A DNA stretch of 64,000 nucleotides from Demequina sp. NBRC 110054 (GCF_002090115.1 NZ_BBRK01000005.1:558001-622000); one strand, 5' to 3'. Numbered from the stretch's first letter, positions 42,516 to 51,838 are shown. Translations and numbers: made by a program. Notes: a model not told the origin generated them from the letters alone.

Positions 42516-43559
42516 TTACTCGCCGCCGAAGGTGTCGTACGTGGGGCCGACGAAGTCGTTGAACGCGTCGAGGTTCGCAGCCTCGAGGCCCTCGATCTCG
42601 TAGACGGCGTCCAGGGCGGCGAGGCCGTCCTCGGTGCTCGCGAGGTCGAGCAGCGACTGGGTCAGGGTGTCCTGCACCGAGTCGTCGAGCTCACCGTTGA
42701 GGACCACACCGTCGTTCGGGATGTTCTTCGTGTAGGCGAAGACGACGACCTTCTCGCCGACGTCCGAGAACTCCTCGGCGAGGTTGCCGCGGGCGTCGTT
42801 GTAGGACAGGCCGATCTCGGCCTCGCCGTCGTAGACGGCCTGGACGGTCTGCGAGTGACCACCGGCGAAGAAGCCGTTCGGGAACGCGGAGGCCGCGTCG
42901 TCGATGCCGAGGATGTCGGCGAGCTGGATGGCCGGGAAGTAGTAGCCCGAGGCCGAGGTGGCGTCGGTCCACGCGATCGAGGCGTCCTCGGAGATCAGCG
43001 CGAGGGCGTCCTCACCCTGGGGGCCGTCGTAGCCGGTCGCGCCGTTGCAGTACGAGTAGTTGATGCCCTCGTCGTCAGCCTCGGTCGTGACCTCGTCGAG
43101 GCAGTAGGTGTCGGGGTCGTTGGTGAACCACTGACCGACGTACTCGGACGAGCCGTAGCGGACCGACTGGAGGACGATCTCCGCGCCGGCCTCCTCCTGG
43201 GCCTGCCACATCGCGATCGGGCCGAGGAAGCCGATGTCGGCCTGGCCGGTCTGGAGCGCGACGACGACCGCGTTGTAGCTGTCCGGCACGAAGACCTCGA
43301 CGGTCACGCCGAGCTCGTCGCCCAGCAGCGAGGCGAGGGCCTCACCGTCGGCGGTGATCTGCTCCACGTCGTCCGACGGGACGAGCGCGAGGGTCAGCGG
43401 GTCGGGCAGCTCAGCGGTGGCCTCGGCAGTCTCGCTCGACTCCGCGGAGGCGGACTCGGTCGACTCCGACTCGCCGGACGAGCAGGCTGCCAGCATCAGC
43501 GCGGAAGCGCCGATCAGCGCTGGGACCGCAAGGCGCTTAGGGAACTGATTCACGTTCAT
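42516..43559 (-). CDS. phnD: Phosphate/phosphite/phosphonate-binding lipoprotein
   Basis: A 347-residue extracellular binding protein. The signal peptide ends in the lipobox LAAC (lipidated Cys26), followed by a Ser/Glu-rich flexible linker. The mature part has PhnD-family segments: LALVPSDDVEQI, VVALQTGQADIGFLGP, and a TSASGYYFPA loop that binds the phosphorus group. It is first in the operon and hands its ligand to PhnC/PhnE/PhnE. No C-P lyase or phosphonatase gene lies nearby, so the ligand could equally be phosphite or a phosphate ester. Confidence 0.92.
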   Translation of the reverse strand: MNVNQFPKRLAVPALIGASALMLAACSSGESESTESASAESSETAEATAELPDPLTLALVPSDDVEQITADGEALASLLGDELGVTVEVFVPDSYNAVVVALQTGQADIGFLGPIAMWQAQEEAGAEIVLQSVRYGSSEYVGQWFTNDPDTYCLDEVTTEADDEGINYSYCNGATGYDGPQGEDALALISEDASIAWTDATSASGYYFPAIQLADILGIDDAASAFPNGFFAGGHSQTVQAVYDGEAEIGLSYNDARGNLAEEFSDVGEKVVVFAYTKNIPNDGVVLNGELDDSVQDTLTQSLLDLASTEDGLAALDAVYEIEGLEAANLDAFNDFVGPTYDTFGGE

Positions 43560-43783
43560 ACCTCTTGCTTCTCACTCGAGATGCGCGCACCCCCTCCGGG
43601 CGGCGACAGTCGCATGGCGACCACTCGACGCTAGCGGACGATGTTGGTGAGATGAACGTTCCTTCGCAGATTTAACGCGACGGTTACCTGGGATTCATCG
43701 GACCGTGTCCAAAAAGTTGCACAGTCTTGGACGGAATGTCCGCGAATGTATGGCAGTGAGTGCCGCGACGGGACGGCGTTCGC

Positions 43784-45766
43784 TCACTCCTCGCGCAGCG
43801 CGCGGCGCCGCGTCTCAAGCGCGATCAATTCCGCGAATGCCTGCTGCGCCTCGGCGGAACCCTCTCCGGCCCGCTGCATCGCACCGCGCAGCTCGGCGAT
43901 CTGGCGCGTCAGCGCGAGGTCGAGCAGCCGCGACAGCACGGACGCCGCGTAGGGCCCGTCATCCCCTCCCTCGTGCGGAAGGGGCGTGACGGCGAGCTCG
44001 GAGATCGTCGGCGCGAGCATCGGCCCCGCCTGCTCGACCACTGCGTCCACCCAGTCGGGCGCCGCGCTCGGCCCGCCCGCGGCGAGCATCGATTCGAAGA
44101 CCGCGCGGTACTGCGGCACCGTGAACGACTCGGGGGTGAGGCCCGCATAGACGCCCGCGGGCTCGGCCTCGCGCGAGATCGCCGCCGCGAGCTGCAGCAG
44201 CACGCCGAGCGACAGCGCCTCCTGGCGCACCACGGGGTCACGCCGCGACGGTCGCGCGGGACCGGGAGCCACCTGCAGCACCGCTCCGGTCTCGGGATCC
44301 ATCGGGGGCGGGCCGTCCTCGTGAGGCGGCGCGGAAGGACCCGCCGGTCCCGTCGAGGCGGCCGGGCGGTTCCCTTGAGGACGATGCGACGCGTGCCGGG
44401 GAGCGCGGCCGGCACCGGAGCGGGCGGCGTCGGAGACGGCGCCGCGCACGGCCTGAACCTCCATGCCGAGCCAGCCGGCGAGGCGACGCGCGTACTCGGG
44501 CTGGAGCACGCGATCGCGGATCCCGGCGACGACCGGGGCCGAGGCGCGCAGGGCGGCGACGCGCCCCTCCGCGGTGTTGAGGTCATGCGTCGCGAGCGTC
44601 GTGCGGATGACGAACTCGAACAGCGGCTGGCGCGATTCCATCAGGGCGCGCACCGCATCGTCACCGCGATGCTGGCGGATCTCGCACGGGTCCCGTCCCT
44701 CGGGGTCGACGGCCACGAACGTCTGCGCGAGGAACTGCTGGTCCAGCTGGAAGGCCTTGAGCGCGGCGTTCTGCCCTGCCTCGTCGCCGTCGAAAGTGAA
44801 GATCACCTTGGAGCCGGTGGACCCGACCTTGAGCTGGGCCCCGGCCATGTCGCCCATGAGCCGCCGCACCACCTTGACGTGGTCCTCGCCGAAGGCCGTG
44901 CCGCACGTCGCGACGGCGTTGGTGACGCCCGCGAGGTGACAGGCCATGACGTCGGTGTACCCCTCGACGACCACGGCGGTCCGCTCCGAGCGGATCGAGC
45001 CCTTCGCGAGGTCGAGGCCGTAGAGCACCTGCGCCTTCTTATAGAGCGGGGTCTCGGGAGTGTTGAGGTACTTGGGACCCTGGTCGTCGTCATAGAGCCG
45101 CCGCGCGCCGAAGCCGATGACCTCGCCCGTGACATCGCGGATCGGCCACACGAGACGGCCGCGGAAGCGGTCGTACACGCCGCGCGACCCCTCGGACACC
45201 AGGCCAGACGTGCGCAGCTCTGCCTCGGTGAAGCCGTTGCGGCGCAGGTGGTCGGTGAGCGCCTGCCACCCCTGCGGCGCAAACCCGACGCCGAAGTGCG
45301 CGGCGGCCTCGCGCCCGAAGCCGCGCTCGGTGAGGAAGTCGCGCCCCGTCTTCGCCTCGGGGGTGCCGAGCTGGGTGACGTAGAACTCGGCGGCGACGCG
45401 GTGCGCGTCGAGCAGGCGCTTGCGCTGCCCCGCCGTCCCCTCCTTGCGCGGTCCCGCGCCCTGCTCGTAGCGCAGCGTCACGCCCGCGCGCTCGGCGAGG
45501 TACTCGACCGCGTCCACGAACGTGAGCCCGTCCATGCGCATCACGAACTCGATGACGTCGCCGCCCTCGCCGCAGCCGAAGCAGTGCCAGCGGCCCGCCT
45601 GCGGTCGCACATGGAACGAGGGGCTTCGCTCGTCGTGGAAGGGGCACAGACCCTTGAGGGAGCCGACGCCTGCCGGCTTGAGGGTGACGTGCTGGGAGAC
45701 GATGTCCTCGATCGGCGCGCGCTCGCGCACCGATGCGATGTCCTCCCTGTTGATCGTGCCCGCCAC
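43784..45766 (-). CDS. dnaG: DNA primase
   Basis: A 660-residue enzyme that makes RNA primers at the replication fork. The N-terminal CHC2 zinc finger has Cys41, His44, Cys62 and Cys65 (CPFHDE and [10 protein letters not shown]). The catalytic core contains the Toprim motifs [10 protein letters not shown] and [13 protein letters not shown]. The C-terminal part (about 480-660), which binds the DnaB helicase, is joined by a Pro/Ser/His-rich linker. The GTG start begins with the usual INREDI, and a TAGTGT box six bases before it indicates a leaderless mRNA. The dGTPase gene often found beside dnaG in actinobacteria is 3.5 kb away on the same strand. Confidence 0.97.
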   Translation of the reverse strand: MAGTINREDIASVRERAPIEDIVSQHVTLKPAGVGSLKGLCPFHDERSPSFHVRPQAGRWHCFGCGEGGDVIEFVMRMDGLTFVDAVEYLAERAGVTLRYEQGAGPRKEGTAGQRKRLLDAHRVAAEFYVTQLGTPEAKTGRDFLTERGFGREAAAHFGVGFAPQGWQALTDHLRRNGFTEAELRTSGLVSEGSRGVYDRFRGRLVWPIRDVTGEVIGFGARRLYDDDQGPKYLNTPETPLYKKAQVLYGLDLAKGSIRSERTAVVVEGYTDVMACHLAGVTNAVATCGTAFGEDHVKVVRRLMGDMAGAQLKVGSTGSKVIFTFDGDEAGQNAALKAFQLDQQFLAQTFVAVDPEGRDPCEIRQHRGDDAVRALMESRQPLFEFVIRTTLATHDLNTAEGRVAALRASAPVVAGIRDRVLQPEYARRLAGWLGMEVQAVRGAVSDAARSGAGRAPRHASHRPQGNRPAASTGPAGPSAPPHEDGPPPMDPETGAVLQVAPGPARPSRRDPVVRQEALSLGVLLQLAAAISREAEPAGVYAGLTPESFTVPQYRAVFESMLAAGGPSAAPDWVDAVVEQAGPMLAPTISELAVTPLPHEGGDDGPYAASVLSRLLDLALTRQIAELRGAMQRAGEGSAEAQQAFAELIALETRRRALREE

Positions 45767-45772
45767 GGCATC

Positions 45773-45778
45773 ACACTA
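45773..45778 (-). promoter_or_regulatory. -10 box of a probable leaderless promoter for dnaG
   Basis: TAGTGT is followed by six bases and the GTG at 45766, and no ribosome-binding site is present. Confidence 0.55.
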
Positions 45779-45844
45779 CCGGTGCGGAGGCTCCCGGCCG
45801 CTCGCTCGCGCCACGGCTCTTTCGGTGTCGCTCTCGAAGATGGG

Positions 45845-45850
45845 TAGGCT
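45845..45850 (+). promoter_or_regulatory. -10 box upstream of the DUF6941-type gene
   Basis: TAGGCT lies 30 bases before the GTG at 45881 and would start a short leader containing the AAAGGA ribosome site. Confidence 0.5.
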
Positions 45851-45880
45851 TGACCGCGGTTATCGATGAAAGGACATCCC

Positions 45881-46336
45881 GTGCGCGTCAACTCCTTCCT
45901 GTGCGACTCCGCTGAGGTGGTGCAGGGCAAGATCTACGCCCTCGGCGCCGGCTGGAACGTCATCAACGTGCGAGCCTTCCCCGCGGTCCACCGTCGCCTG
46001 ACGGTCGCGGCCACCGTGCACGTGCCCTTCACCTCGACCAACGAGGCTCACCGCTTCGAGATCAAGCTGCTCACCGAGGACGGCAAGGAGCACGCCGTCG
46101 GCCTGCGCATGGGCGAGGACGGCAAGCCGGTCCCGGTCCACGGCGTGGGCGGCGAGTTCACGCTCGGCCGTCCCCCGCACCTCGTCGACGGCGACGAGCA
46201 GGTCGCCCCGTTCGCGTTCCCGTTCGACGGGCTGCGCTTCAACGAGGCCGGCATGTTCTCGTGGGTCATCTCGATCGACGGCGAGGAGGCAGCACGCCTG
46301 CCGATGCGCGTGCAGCAGGCCCAGCAGCAGGCCTGA
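45881..46336 (+). CDS. DUF6941-like protein
   Basis: A 151-residue soluble protein resembling the DUF6941 family: VNSFLCDSAEVVQGKIYALGAGWNVI at the start and EAGMFSWVISIDGEE near the end. It looks like a compact beta-sandwich; no enzyme residues are apparent. The GTG at 45881 is preferred because AAAGGA stands seven bases before it; an ATG 15 bases upstream is possible. Its stop overlaps the next ATG (TGATG). It starts a run of four same-strand genes ending with the DUF368 transporter. Confidence 0.78.
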   Translation: MRVNSFLCDSAEVVQGKIYALGAGWNVINVRAFPAVHRRLTVAATVHVPFTSTNEAHRFEIKLLTEDGKEHAVGLRMGEDGKPVPVHGVGGEFTLGRPPHLVDGDEQVAPFAFPFDGLRFNEAGMFSWVISIDGEEAARLPMRVQQAQQQA

Positions 46337-46755
46337 TGGGCCTGTACTCGGGACTCGTCTATCCCGCAGTCCTCGTCGTGGCAGGCGCGCTCGTCGTCGC
46401 AGCCATCGTCACCCTGATCGTCCAGCGCGCCCACGGCATTCTCAAGGCCGTGGTCACCGCGGCGTGGGTCGTCACGGCGATCCAGGCGATCGCGGTCGTC
46501 GGGCTGCTGCTCACGGGCAACGACGCTGGCATCGTCCTCACCGTCGGCTACCTGCTCGCGTCCGTCGCGCTCGTGCCGCTGCTCGGCATCGGCCGACTCG
46601 GCGCCCCGCCCGCACCCGGAGAGCCCGTCGACCCCGATCGTCCCGTGCTGCGCGACGATCAGATCGTGCGGCTCGACGCGATCGCCGCGCTCGTCATCGG
46701 CGTGGCGATCGCGGCGGTCGCGTGGCGTCTCGCGGTGATCCTGGGGGCGGCATGA
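46336..46755 (+). CDS. Membrane protein of unknown function
   Basis: A 139-residue protein with four predicted helices (about 6-30, 33-58, 65-85, 118-137) and one polar loop (about 88-116: PAPGEPVDPDRPVLRDDQ). I do not recognise the family. The ATG overlaps the previous stop by one base, and its own stop overlaps the next start by four bases, so it is firmly part of the operon. Confidence 0.75.
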   Translation: MGLYSGLVYPAVLVVAGALVVAAIVTLIVQRAHGILKAVVTAAWVVTAIQAIAVVGLLLTGNDAGIVLTVGYLLASVALVPLLGIGRLGAPPAPGEPVDPDRPVLRDDQIVRLDAIAALVIGVAIAAVAWRLAVILGAA

Positions 46756-47204
46756 GCGGGCACGGCATGAACAGGGACGATGCTGCAGTCACCGCGGCTC
46801 CGACGCGCCGGGTCATGAATCCCGTCGCCCGGATCTCGCTCATCGCGGTCTACGCGGTGCTGTGCCTCGCGGCGACGGGTCGCTCGGCGTACCAGATCTC
46901 CACCAAGTTCTCCGAGGCACCGCTCCCGTACTCGATCTCCGCGCTGTCGGCGGTGCTCTACGGCGTCATCGCGCTCGCGCTGTGGCGCGGATGGCGTCGC
47001 GTCGCGCTGATCGGCTCCGCGATCGAGCTCGCGGGCGTGCTGATCGTCGGGACGCTCGGCTACGTCGAGTCCTCGTGGTGGCCCGACGAGACGGTGTGGA
47101 CGGGCTACGGCTCCGCGTATGGCTGGGTGCCGCTCGCGCTCCCGCTCGCCGCTCTCGTCGTGCTGGTGCGCGCGCGGCGCGTCCCTCGAACCGAGACCAC
47201 CTGA
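46752..47204 (+). CDS. Membrane protein of unknown function
   Basis: A 150-residue protein with a polar N-terminus (1-25; it carries a GGACGATGC copy read as Asp-Asp-Ala) and four helices between 26 and 143. The loop around 102-120 holds several Trp and Tyr (SSWWPDETVWTGYGSAYGW) and is probably external near the membrane surface. No family is recognised. It overlaps the previous gene by four bases and precedes the DUF368 gene by 12. Confidence 0.75.
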   Translation: MSGHGMNRDDAAVTAAPTRRVMNPVARISLIAVYAVLCLAATGRSAYQISTKFSEAPLPYSISALSAVLYGVIALALWRGWRRVALIGSAIELAGVLIVGTLGYVESSWWPDETVWTGYGSAYGWVPLALPLAALVVLVRARRVPRTETT

Positions 47205-47216
47205 GAGGGTCTGACC

Positions 47217-48182
47217 ATGGATGACAACGTGACCCCGGCGACCCGCCGCACCCCGACGCACGTCGCCCTCGATGTCGTGAGGGGCGCCCTCATCGGCACC
47301 GCCGAGACCGTGCCTGGCGTGAGCGGCGGCACCGTCGCCCTGATGACGGGCGTGTACGAGACCCTGCTGACGTCCGCCGGCCACGCGATCACCGGGATCC
47401 GCTTCGCAGCGGCCGACCTGGTGCGCGGGCGCGGCCTCGCGCGCGCACGCGGCAGGTTCGAGGGCGTGCGGTGGGCGATCGTGGTTCCCGTGCTCGTGGG
47501 AATGGCGGTCGCCCTCGTGACGATGGCGCACGTGATGGAGAGCCTCGTCACCGAGCATCCCGAGACGATGCGGGGCTTCTTCTTCGGGCTCGTGCTCGCC
47601 TCGCTCGCGGTGCCCTTCCGCCACGCGATCGCCTCGCCCTCGCGGCGGCATGACGCCGGGCGGTTCCGCGCATCCGAGTGGGCGATCGCTGCCGTGGCCG
47701 CCGTCGCGGTCGCGATCGTGCTGTCGCTGCCGGGCGGCACGCTCGAGCCGACGCCGCTCGTGCTCATCCCCGCGGGAGCGATCGCGGTGTCCGCGCTCGT
47801 GCTGCCCGGCCTGTCCGGTTCGTTCCTGCTGCTCACGATGGGCCTGTACGAGCCGACGCTCGCGGCCGTCAACGATCGCGACCTCGCCTATCTCGCCGCC
47901 TTCGCTGTCGGCGCCGCGATCGGCCTCGTCTCGATCGTCAAGCTGCTCCAGTGGCTGCTCGAGCACCACCGCAGGCTGACCCTCGTGATCCTCACGGGCG
48001 TGATGGCCGGCAGCCTCGTCGCGCTGTGGCCGTGGCAGGACGACTCCGGCTACCTCGCCCCGACCGGCTCGGTGGCCGCTCCCCTGCTCGCCGCCGTGGG
48101 CGGCTTCGTCCTGGTGGTCGCGGTCCTGGTGGCCGAGCAGCGTCTCGTCTCCCGCCGCGCGACGGAGCCCGCCGAGCGCTAG
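47217..48182 (+). CDS. DUF368 polyprenyl-phosphate transporter family protein
   Basis: A 321-residue membrane protein with eight or more helices and the DUF368 signature TAETVPGVSGGTVALMTGVYE near residues 27-47, repeated in related form around ALVLPGLSGSFLLLTMGLYE. DUF368 proteins have recently been shown in other bacteria to recycle undecaprenyl phosphate across the membrane, so a lipid-carrier recycling role in wall or polysaccharide synthesis is likely. The internal similarity of the two halves fits the inverted-repeat fold of this family. GAGAGGG precedes the ATG. Confidence 0.87.
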   Translation: MDDNVTPATRRTPTHVALDVVRGALIGTAETVPGVSGGTVALMTGVYETLLTSAGHAITGIRFAAADLVRGRGLARARGRFEGVRWAIVVPVLVGMAVALVTMAHVMESLVTEHPETMRGFFFGLVLASLAVPFRHAIASPSRRHDAGRFRASEWAIAAVAAVAVAIVLSLPGGTLEPTPLVLIPAGAIAVSALVLPGLSGSFLLLTMGLYEPTLAAVNDRDLAYLAAFAVGAAIGLVSIVKLLQWLLEHHRRLTLVILTGVMAGSLVALWPWQDDSGYLAPTGSVAAPLLAAVGGFVLVVAVLVAEQRLVSRRATEPAER

Positions 48183-48229
48183 CGGGCCATCGCGTCTCAG
48201 GACCCCGCGCGTGGGACCTCGCGAGCGGC

Positions 48230-49510
48230 TCAGCCCTTGCGGGTGCGCTTGGGGCTCACCACAAGCCGGTGGTGCCAGTCATACGCCGACTTGTCCGTGA
48301 GCGATGCCACCTGGTCCACGGCCGCGCGCAGGCGTCCCGCATCGTCCGCGGCGTCGCGGTAGTCCGCGGCGAACTGCGGCTCGAAGAAGTCCGGCCCGCG
48401 ATCGGCGAGCGCCGCGACGAGCTGCTTGAGCACCCTGCGCTGCTTCCCGTAGCCGGGCGAGGCCTCGCGCGGCGCCATGAGGAAGTGCACCGCGATGCCC
48501 TTGAGCAGCACGATCTCGGCGTGGGTCTCCTGGGGAAGCACGAGTCGCGCGTTGTACCGGGTGAGCGGCCCGTCGCCGTGCTCGGCGCGCGTCGCCTCGA
48601 TCGTCGCGGTGCAGAACCGGCCGATCAGCTGGCTCGTCATGTCCTTGAGCGCGGCGAGGGCCTTGCGCGAGCCGTCGTACTCGTCGGCCCACCAGCCGAA
48701 CACGCGGAGGCGCTCGAGCGCCCCCTCGAGGGCGGCCTCGTCCTCCCAGCCGTACCACTCGCGTGCGCCCGCCACGACCTCGCGCACCTTGCCAGGGTCC
48801 CGCAGGACCGAGAGCGAGACGCCCTGGTGCACCACGGAGTCCTCGACGTCGTGGACCGAGTAGGAGACATCGTCGGCGAGGTCCATGACCTGCGCCTCGA
48901 AGCTCGGCTGGCGCGAAGGCGCGTCCGCACGCAGCCACTGATAGACCGGGCGGTCGTCCTCGTAGACGTTGAACTTGCGGATCGGCCTGCCGTGAGCGTC
49001 GAGCTTGAGCTCCTGCTCGCCCCACGGGTACTTCACCGTCGCGTCGAGCACGGCGCGGGTCAGGTTCAGGCCGATGCTCTCGCCGGTCTCCGGGTGCATC
49101 GTCTTGGGCTCGAGGCGCGTGAGGACGCGCAGGGTCTGCGCATTGCCCTCGAAGCCGCCCACGTGGCGGACCGCCTCGTCGAGCGCGCGCTCGCCGTTGT
49201 GACCGAACGGCGGGTGGCCCAGGTCGTGCGCGAGGCATGCGGCGTCGACCACGTCCGGATCGCAGCCGAGCGCCTTGCCGAGCTCACGTCCGACCTGCGC
49301 GACCTCGAGCGAGTGCGTGAGGCGCGTGCGGACGAAGTCGCCGCTTCCCGCGCCGAGGATCTGGGTCTTCGCCCCGAGCCTGCGCAGCGCGCTCGAATGG
49401 ACGATGCGGGCGCGGTCGCGCGCGAAGGACGTGCGGTTGGCTGTCTTCGCCGGCTCGGGTACCAGGCGTTCCTTGTCCGACTCCGTATAGCCGGGGCTCG
49501 CGTCGCTCAC
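48230..49510 (-). CDS. dgt: Deoxyguanosinetriphosphate triphosphohydrolase-like protein
   Basis: A 426-residue HD-domain enzyme that cleaves dGTP (or other dNTPs) to the nucleoside and triphosphate. Metal-binding residues are seen in RTRLTHSLEVAQV and CLAHDLGHPPFGHNGE (the HD pair), with DLADDVSYSVHDVED later. The GTG start overlaps the upstream gene's stop by four bases. A TAGCAT box also lies six bases before the GTG, inside the upstream gene. Nucleotide preference is not predictable from the sequence alone. Confidence 0.92.
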   Translation of the reverse strand: MSDASPGYTESDKERLVPEPAKTANRTSFARDRARIVHSSALRRLGAKTQILGAGSGDFVRTRLTHSLEVAQVGRELGKALGCDPDVVDAACLAHDLGHPPFGHNGERALDEAVRHVGGFEGNAQTLRVLTRLEPKTMHPETGESIGLNLTRAVLDATVKYPWGEQELKLDAHGRPIRKFNVYEDDRPVYQWLRADAPSRQPSFEAQVMDLADDVSYSVHDVEDSVVHQGVSLSVLRDPGKVREVVAGAREWYGWEDEAALEGALERLRVFGWWADEYDGSRKALAALKDMTSQLIGRFCTATIEATRAEHGDGPLTRYNARLVLPQETHAEIVLLKGIAVHFLMAPREASPGYGKQRRVLKQLVAALADRGPDFFEPQFAADYRDAADDAGRLRAAVDQVASLTDKSAYDWHHRLVVSPKRTRKG

Positions 49511-49980
49511 GTTCCGATGCTATCGCCGCGCCATCCCTCGACCTCCACCAGCACGGCGGACAGCACCGGGCCGAGGCCCGCGCGCACCATGTGGCCGAGC
49601 ATCTCGGGGTCGGGGACGCGGCCCGCGAAGCCCGGGGTGTGCTCGAGGAACCCGAGGATCATCACGTCCTTGAGCGCCTCGGAGGCCTCGCGGTAGCCCG
49701 CGTCGAGGATCGAGAAGAGCTGGAAGGTGCGGCCGTTGGGTCCGACCGTGCGGAAGTTCTCGAGAAGCCAGTCCATGAGGTCCTGCATCATGAGGTGCGG
49801 CAGCACCTCTCCCTCGGCCAGCTTGAGGTGCTCGCCGAGCACGCCGCGCAGGTCCGGCATCACGTACGCGATGTGACCGAAGAAGGCGACGATCTCGGCG
49901 TAGTCCGGGTGCGCTTCCGGCTCATGCAGGCCGAGCTCGCGGTCCACGGGGAAGCGCTGCGCGCCGTCGTCAGGATTCAT
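49507..49980 (-). CDS. Unassigned cytosolic protein encoded upstream of dgt
   Basis: A 157-residue, mostly helical acidic protein that I do not recognise. Notable segments are HPDYAEIVAFFGHIAYVMPDLRGVLGEHL and MMQDLMDWLLENF, with no Cys and no membrane segment. It is tightly coupled to dgt by a four-base overlap, so a link with nucleotide metabolism is possible but unproven. The ATG follows TAGGTT by eight bases, with GAGG between. Confidence 0.72.
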   Translation of the reverse strand: MNPDDGAQRFPVDRELGLHEPEAHPDYAEIVAFFGHIAYVMPDLRGVLGEHLKLAEGEVLPHLMMQDLMDWLLENFRTVGPNGRTFQLFSILDAGYREASEALKDVMILGFLEHTPGFAGRVPDPEMLGHMVRAGLGPVLSAVLVEVEGWRGDSIGT

Positions 49981-49986
49981 GACACC

Positions 49987-50769
49987 TCAACCTAGCGGCT
50001 GAGGCTGCGGCAGGCGATCCCCTTCCGACTCGTGCGCACCGTCGTCGTCCTTGATGTCTGCAGGATCGTCGACGTCCACGAGCCTGCGGATCGGGTGGCC
50101 CGAGGTGCCGCCGACCACGACCCACTTCTTGCGCGTCGACCTGTCCGCCTGCCCCGACTCGCTGGCCGGGGCCGCGGCTCCAGCATCGTCCCCGGCGACA
50201 GCATCGGTTTCCGCTGCAGCATCGTCCCTGACACCCGCATCGTCTCTGGCGTCAACCTCGTTCCCCGTGATCGCAGGAGGCCCGGAAGCGCCCGGGACGT
50301 CCTCCCCTGCCGTGAGCGGAGCCGCGCAGGCCGCGCACAGCGGGCCCGCACCGGCATCCGCGCGGGGACTCTCGGACGGCTCGCTCGCCGCCCTGATCTC
50401 GGAGGAATCCGAAGCGACGGGATCCTGCCGTTCCGCGCGATCTCGCCTCGGCGAAGCCGGGCCCGCCGGGCTGACCACGACGACGGGAGGAGCCTGGTCC
50501 TCGGCGCGCGACGGCGTCGGCTGCTCGAGGGCCTCGCGGATGATCGTGCGCGGGTCGTAACGACGCGGATCGAGCTGCCGCCACTCCTCGTCATCGAGCG
50601 AGACCCCGCTCTCCTCCTCGATGCGGGTCCGCGCGCTCTCGAGCGCGTCCCTCACCTGGCGGGTGAACGTCGCGAGCAGGTGCGCGTAGTGAGGCAGCCG
50701 ATGCGGGCCGATGACCACTGCTGCGAGCACCATGACGATGAGCAGCTTGTCCATGGACAATCCGAGCAT
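49987..50769 (-). CDS. tatB: Sec-independent translocase TatB-like protein
   Basis: A 260-residue Tat component. A single helix (about 6-20) is followed by the hinge GPHRLP (21-26) and an amphipathic helix (HYAHLLATFTRQVRDALESARTR), the TatA/B pattern. A very long acidic, Pro/Ala-rich tail (about 75-260) is disordered and contains two exact GGACGATGC copies plus near matches. It lies directly after tatC, and tatA precedes tatC, so it is assigned to TatB. The ATG follows GGGAGG. Confidence 0.85.
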   Translation of the reverse strand: MLGLSMDKLLIVMVLAAVVIGPHRLPHYAHLLATFTRQVRDALESARTRIEEESGVSLDDEEWRQLDPRRYDPRTIIREALEQPTPSRAEDQAPPVVVVSPAGPASPRRDRAERQDPVASDSSEIRAASEPSESPRADAGAGPLCAACAAPLTAGEDVPGASGPPAITGNEVDARDDAGVRDDAAAETDAVAGDDAGAAAPASESGQADRSTRKKWVVVGGTSGHPIRRLVDVDDPADIKDDDGAHESEGDRLPQPQPLG

Positions 50770-50780
50770 GTGTGCCTCCC

Positions 50781-51551
50781 TCAGGCGGAGATCGCGGCCG
50801 CACGGCGGCGCTCGAGGCGACGGTCGTGCACGGCGGAGACGGCGTAGGCGGCGAAGAACAGCAGGGTCATCGAGCCGGCGACGACGAACATCGACAGCAC
50901 GTCGGCCGACGGGGTGACGAACGCGCTGAACAGGGTGATCAGCACCACCGAGACGCGCCACTGGCGAGCGATGGTGCGTGCAGGGAGGATGCCCAGCAGG
51001 TTGAGCATCACGATCAGCACGGGCAGCACGAACACGAAGCCGACCGCGACGACCATCCGGGTCACGAAGTTGACGTAGTACGAGGCCTGCAGGATCGTGG
51101 TGTCCTCCTCGGACGCGAACGAGGTCAGCAGCTCGATCATGTGCGGGAAGATCCACAGGCCGAGCGCGCAGCCGGCGAGGAACAGCGGCACCGCGGCGGC
51201 CACGAAGCCGTACGTGTAGCGCTTCTCCCTGCGCGTCAGCCCCGGTGAGATGAAGGCGAACAGCTGGTAGAGCCACACGGGGCTCGACATCACGATGCCG
51301 GCGAACAGCGCGATCCTCAGCCGCAGGTCGAACGCCCCGGTGACGGAGTCGTAGTTGAGGCTCGCATCGTGGGACTCGGCGATCGCGAGCACGGGCTCGC
51401 GCAGGATCTCGAGGATCGGATCGGCGAGCAGGTAGCCGCCGATCATCGCGACCACGAGCGCCACCGCCGCGCGGAAGGCCCTGCGTCGCGCCTCCCGGAG
51501 GTGGTCGACGAGCGGCATGTGCGACCGCGCGGTGGTGGCGGTCGCGGTCAT
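50781..51551 (-). CDS. tatC: Sec-independent translocase TatC
   Basis: A 256-residue six-helix membrane protein that recognises twin-arginine signal peptides. Family markers are MPLVDHLREARRRAF at the start, SSPVWLYQLFAFISPGLTRREKR in the first loops, and the later FVLPVLIVMLNLLG. The basic C-terminus (RRLERRRAAA) is cytosolic. The start overlaps the tatA stop by four bases, and tatB starts 12 bases after its stop, so tatA-tatC-tatB is one unit. Confidence 0.96.
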   Translation of the reverse strand: MTATATTARSHMPLVDHLREARRRAFRAAVALVVAMIGGYLLADPILEILREPVLAIAESHDASLNYDSVTGAFDLRLRIALFAGIVMSSPVWLYQLFAFISPGLTRREKRYTYGFVAAAVPLFLAGCALGLWIFPHMIELLTSFASEEDTTILQASYYVNFVTRMVVAVGFVFVLPVLIVMLNLLGILPARTIARQWRVSVVLITLFSAFVTPSADVLSMFVVAGSMTLLFFAAYAVSAVHDRRLERRRAAAISA

Positions 51552-51805
51552 GACGCGGCGCGCTCCTGGCTCTCGGTCGCGGTCGCGTCGGAGGTCGACG
51601 CGGAGGTCGCTGCGGAGGTCGCAGAGCCGTCGACGACGGCCGGCTTCGCGCCGGAGTCCTTCGACCCCTCCGCGACCTCATCCTTGAGGATCTTGACGGA
51701 CTGGCCGACGCTCTTCGCGAGCTCGGGCAGCTTCGAGGCGCCGAACACGAGAAGGACGACGACGAGGATCAGGATGGCGTGCCATCCGGTGAGGTTCGCA
51801 AGCAT
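51548..51805 (-). CDS. tatA: Sec-independent translocase TatA
   Basis: An 85-residue pore-forming Tat subunit. One helix (about 8-21) ends at FGASKLPELA (the FG-x-KLP hinge), followed by the amphipathic helix KSVGQSVKILKDEVAEG and a Ser/Thr/Ala tail. AAGGAG precedes the ATG. It is the first tat gene, starting 33 bases after the stop of a Tat-substrate dioxygenase gene. Confidence 0.95.
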   Translation of the reverse strand: MLANLTGWHAILILVVVLLVFGASKLPELAKSVGQSVKILKDEVAEGSKDSGAKPAVVDGSATSAATSASTSDATATESQERAAS

Positions 51806-51838
51806 GGTGGTTCTCCTTGGTGAAAGTGGGGGTAGGGA

